This document shows positions 32,474-33,882 of a DNA stretch of 33,882 nucleotides, piece after piece. The first letter of the stretch is position 1. The number at the start of each line of letters is the position of its first letter. Under the pieces are notes generated by a model that had not been told where the DNA came from, made no database searches, and saw nothing but the letters and a program-made list of their open reading frames with translations. A program made the position numbers and the translations under genes. The DNA is from Ignavibacteriales bacterium (GTDB lineage: Bacteria > Bacteroidota > Ignavibacteria > Ignavibacteriales > Ignavibacteriaceae). The stretch spans positions 1-33,882 of the forward strand of contig PLLW01000083.1 in NCBI GenBank assembly GCA_003141435.1, written 5' to 3'.

Positions 32474-33658
32474 TTAAAACGTCTGACAGAACATCGCATA
32501 AAATGCCGACGCTTTAACTAAGTCTTCTACTGGCACCTTTTCATCAGGTGCATGGGCAAGTACTTCATTGCCGGGACCAAATCCAATCACTGGAATTCCA
32601 TAAACACCATTTATAACAACACCATTGGTCGAGAATGTCCATTTATCAACTACCGGCTTAGCTCCGAATAATTGTTTATAACTATCTACTCCCGCTACTA
32701 TCGCAGGATGGTTCTCCTCAAGTTTCCATGTAGGATAATACTTCTCCATACCATATTCTTTTCCGGTAAATCCTTTCTCCTTATAATCAAGAAGTACTAC
32801 TTTAGCATTATAATCTTTTACAATTTCTCTAATCTGGTTCAGCGCAAGCTCCTTATCCTCTTTCCAGGTTAATCTTCTGTCAATATGGATTTTTGCAAAA
32901 TCAGATACTGCGCATAGCGATGGACTCGATGATATAAATTCTGATAAAGCCGCAGATCCTCTCCCTAAAAATTCATCCGTAGCTAAGCGTTCATTAAGCT
33001 TCTCAATTTCAAGGCATGCTCGCGAAGCCATATATATAGCATTCTTTCCACGCTCCGGTGCAGAACCGTGTGCAGACACTCCATAAAAACTTACCTCTAT
33101 CTCCATCCTTCCTCTGTGCCCGCGGTAAATGTTTAAATTCGTTGGCTCAGTAACTACAACACAGTCAGGTTTTATCTTATCTTCTTCAACAATGTATTTC
33201 CAGCAAAGACCATCGCAGTCTTCTTCCATTACTGTGCCTGTAAAATAAACGGTTACATCATTCTGCAGACCTATCTCTTTCAGAATTCTACCAGCGGTTA
33301 TAAATGCAGCGGGACCTCCTTTCTGATCTACCGAACCTCTGCCATGAACAAACCCATCCTTCACTTCTCCTGCAATAGGATCGAAGTGCCAGTTATCCAG
33401 GTTGCCAATATCCACAGTATCAATATGACCGTCTAGAGCAATTACTTTCTTCCCGTTTCCTATTCTTCCTATAACATTGCCTAATCCGTCAATTCTTGCT
33501 TCATCAAAGCCAGCCTCAATCATCATTCCCTTAAGCGCTTCAGCAACACCCTTTTCTTTGGTGCTTAATGATTTCTGCTGGATTAGTTTGGATAAATTCT
33601 GTGCGGTATAATCCTGGTACTTATATGCCAGGTCATATATTGTTTTTGCTAACTGCAT
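32474..33658 (-). CDS. ygeY: YgeY family M20 hydrolase
   Basis: M20-type metallohydrolase of 394 aa. Seen: DGHIDTVDIG (H78 and D80, metal ligands), GRGSVDQKGG with the bridging Asp, MEEDCDG with the catalytic Glu pair, VTEPTNL, and GNEVLAHAPDE with the C-terminal His ligand. It matches the YgeY family linked to selenium-dependent molybdenum hydroxylase loci, and is proposed to hydrolyse a ureido/formyl group from a purine ring-opening product. First gene of the - strand operon, with a consensus-like promoter 35-65 nt upstream. Related M20 enzymes include acetylornithine deacetylase and dipeptidases; the ygeW pairing favours YgeY. Confidence 0.92.
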   Translation of the reverse strand: MQLAKTIYDLAYKYQDYTAQNLSKLIQQKSLSTKEKGVAEALKGMMIEAGFDEARIDGLGNVIGRIGNGKKVIALDGHIDTVDIGNLDNWHFDPIAGEVKDGFVHGRGSVDQKGGPAAFITAGRILKEIGLQNDVTVYFTGTVMEEDCDGLCWKYIVEEDKIKPDCVVVTEPTNLNIYRGHRGRMEIEVSFYGVSAHGSAPERGKNAIYMASRACLEIEKLNERLATDEFLGRGSAALSEFISSSPSLCAVSDFAKIHIDRRLTWKEDKELALNQIREIVKDYNAKVVLLDYKEKGFTGKEYGMEKYYPTWKLEENHPAIVAGVDSYKQLFGAKPVVDKWTFSTNGVVINGVYGIPVIGFGPGNEVLAHAPDEKVPVEDLVKASAFYAMFCQTF

Positions 33659-33686
33659 TCCTGATTCCTATATTGTTATAAATCCT

Positions 33687-33722
33687 GTGTAATAGTATAT
33701 TTTTTGAAAAATCGTTTGTAAA
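33687..33722 (-). promoter_or_regulatory. Sigma70-type promoter of ygeY operon
   Basis: On the - strand, -35 TTTACA (33722-33717), a 17-nt spacer, -10 TATACT (33699-33694); the expected start site is near 33687, about 28 nt before the ygeY ATG. Good agreement with consensus boxes and spacing; no experimental support. Confidence 0.6.
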
Positions 33723-33874
33723 TATAAGAAAAAAATATACGAATTTTCTTATAGAATAGGACAGTATTTTAATATTATTTTTTTTATGTTGTACCTCTTG
33801 ATTTGTCTTATTTATCATGTAGAATATAATTAGCTTTTCTGCCGATTTACATTTTATTTCTAAAGGATTACTTT

Positions 33875-33882
33875 ATGTCAGA
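33875..33882 (+). CDS. Start of a + strand gene cut by the window edge
   Basis: An ATG at 33875 with TAAAGGATTA upstream as a likely ribosome binding site. Only two codons plus two bases are visible, so nothing can be said about the product. It would be divergent from ygeY. Confidence 0.35.

Overview
The window is AT-rich bacterial chromosome. Codon use, many tight operons, small structured dispersed repeats and several protein types (a DUF6266-like protein, a DUF2335-type membrane protein, Sel1-GTPase fusions) suggest the Bacteroidota/Ignavibacteriota/Chlorobi side of the tree. This assignment is an inference; no rRNA or other marker gene is present.

Left arm (about 144-9330, + strand): two molybdenum hydroxylases and a deaminase. 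The first enzyme has a fused [2Fe-2S]+FAD small subunit overlapping a molybdopterin large subunit by 4 nt (xanthine dehydrogenase type). Then come an SsnA/8-oxoguanine-deaminase-like amidohydrolase and a second hydroxylase made of separate FAD, [2Fe-2S] and molybdopterin subunits. This corresponds to the ssnA-ygfM-xdhD part of the E. coli locus, with XdhD split in two.

Right arm (26279-33658, - strand, converging on the left arm): ygeY, ygeW, a zinc-ribbon threonine-synthase-like PLP enzyme, a MocA/YgfJ nucleotidyltransferase, a second fold-type II PLP enzyme, xdhC, a ThiS/MoaD-like carrier and a ThiF-like E1. A good sigma70-type promoter lies upstream of ygeY. Both arms together look like an anaerobic purine/urate catabolism locus: hydroxylases and the deaminase act on the rings, XdhC/MocA and perhaps ThiS/ThiF mature the cofactor, and YgeW/YgeY plus PLP enzymes process ring-opened ureido/diamino products.

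Middle (about 9630-26270): an accessory island between the convergent arms, bracketed by same-orientation copies of a structured repeat (9347-9629 and 25891-26266); a third copy sits at 6711-6966. The left half is phage- or plasmid-like: a sigma-like protein, a small protein and a DUF2335 membrane protein on the - strand, then a DUF6266-like protein, a lytic transglycosylase, a membrane-anchored protein and a DnaD/replication-like protein on the + strand. Three of these carry palindromic elements inserted in frame.

The right half is the most interesting part, a + strand operon (14591 to at least 24111, perhaps 25570): two different dynamin-like GTPases (4-nt overlap), a J-domain protein whose J domain is split by a frame change just before HPD, two tandem GTPase-Sel1-repeat fusion proteins, a tiny membrane zinc-ribbon protein, a His/Gly-rich repeat protein and a UPF0489 protein. 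It resembles LeoA/LeoBC-type (Eleos) dynamin defence systems with added Hsp70-cochaperone and Sel1-GTPase modules. A decayed HsdM N-terminus at the right edge supports a defence-island history.
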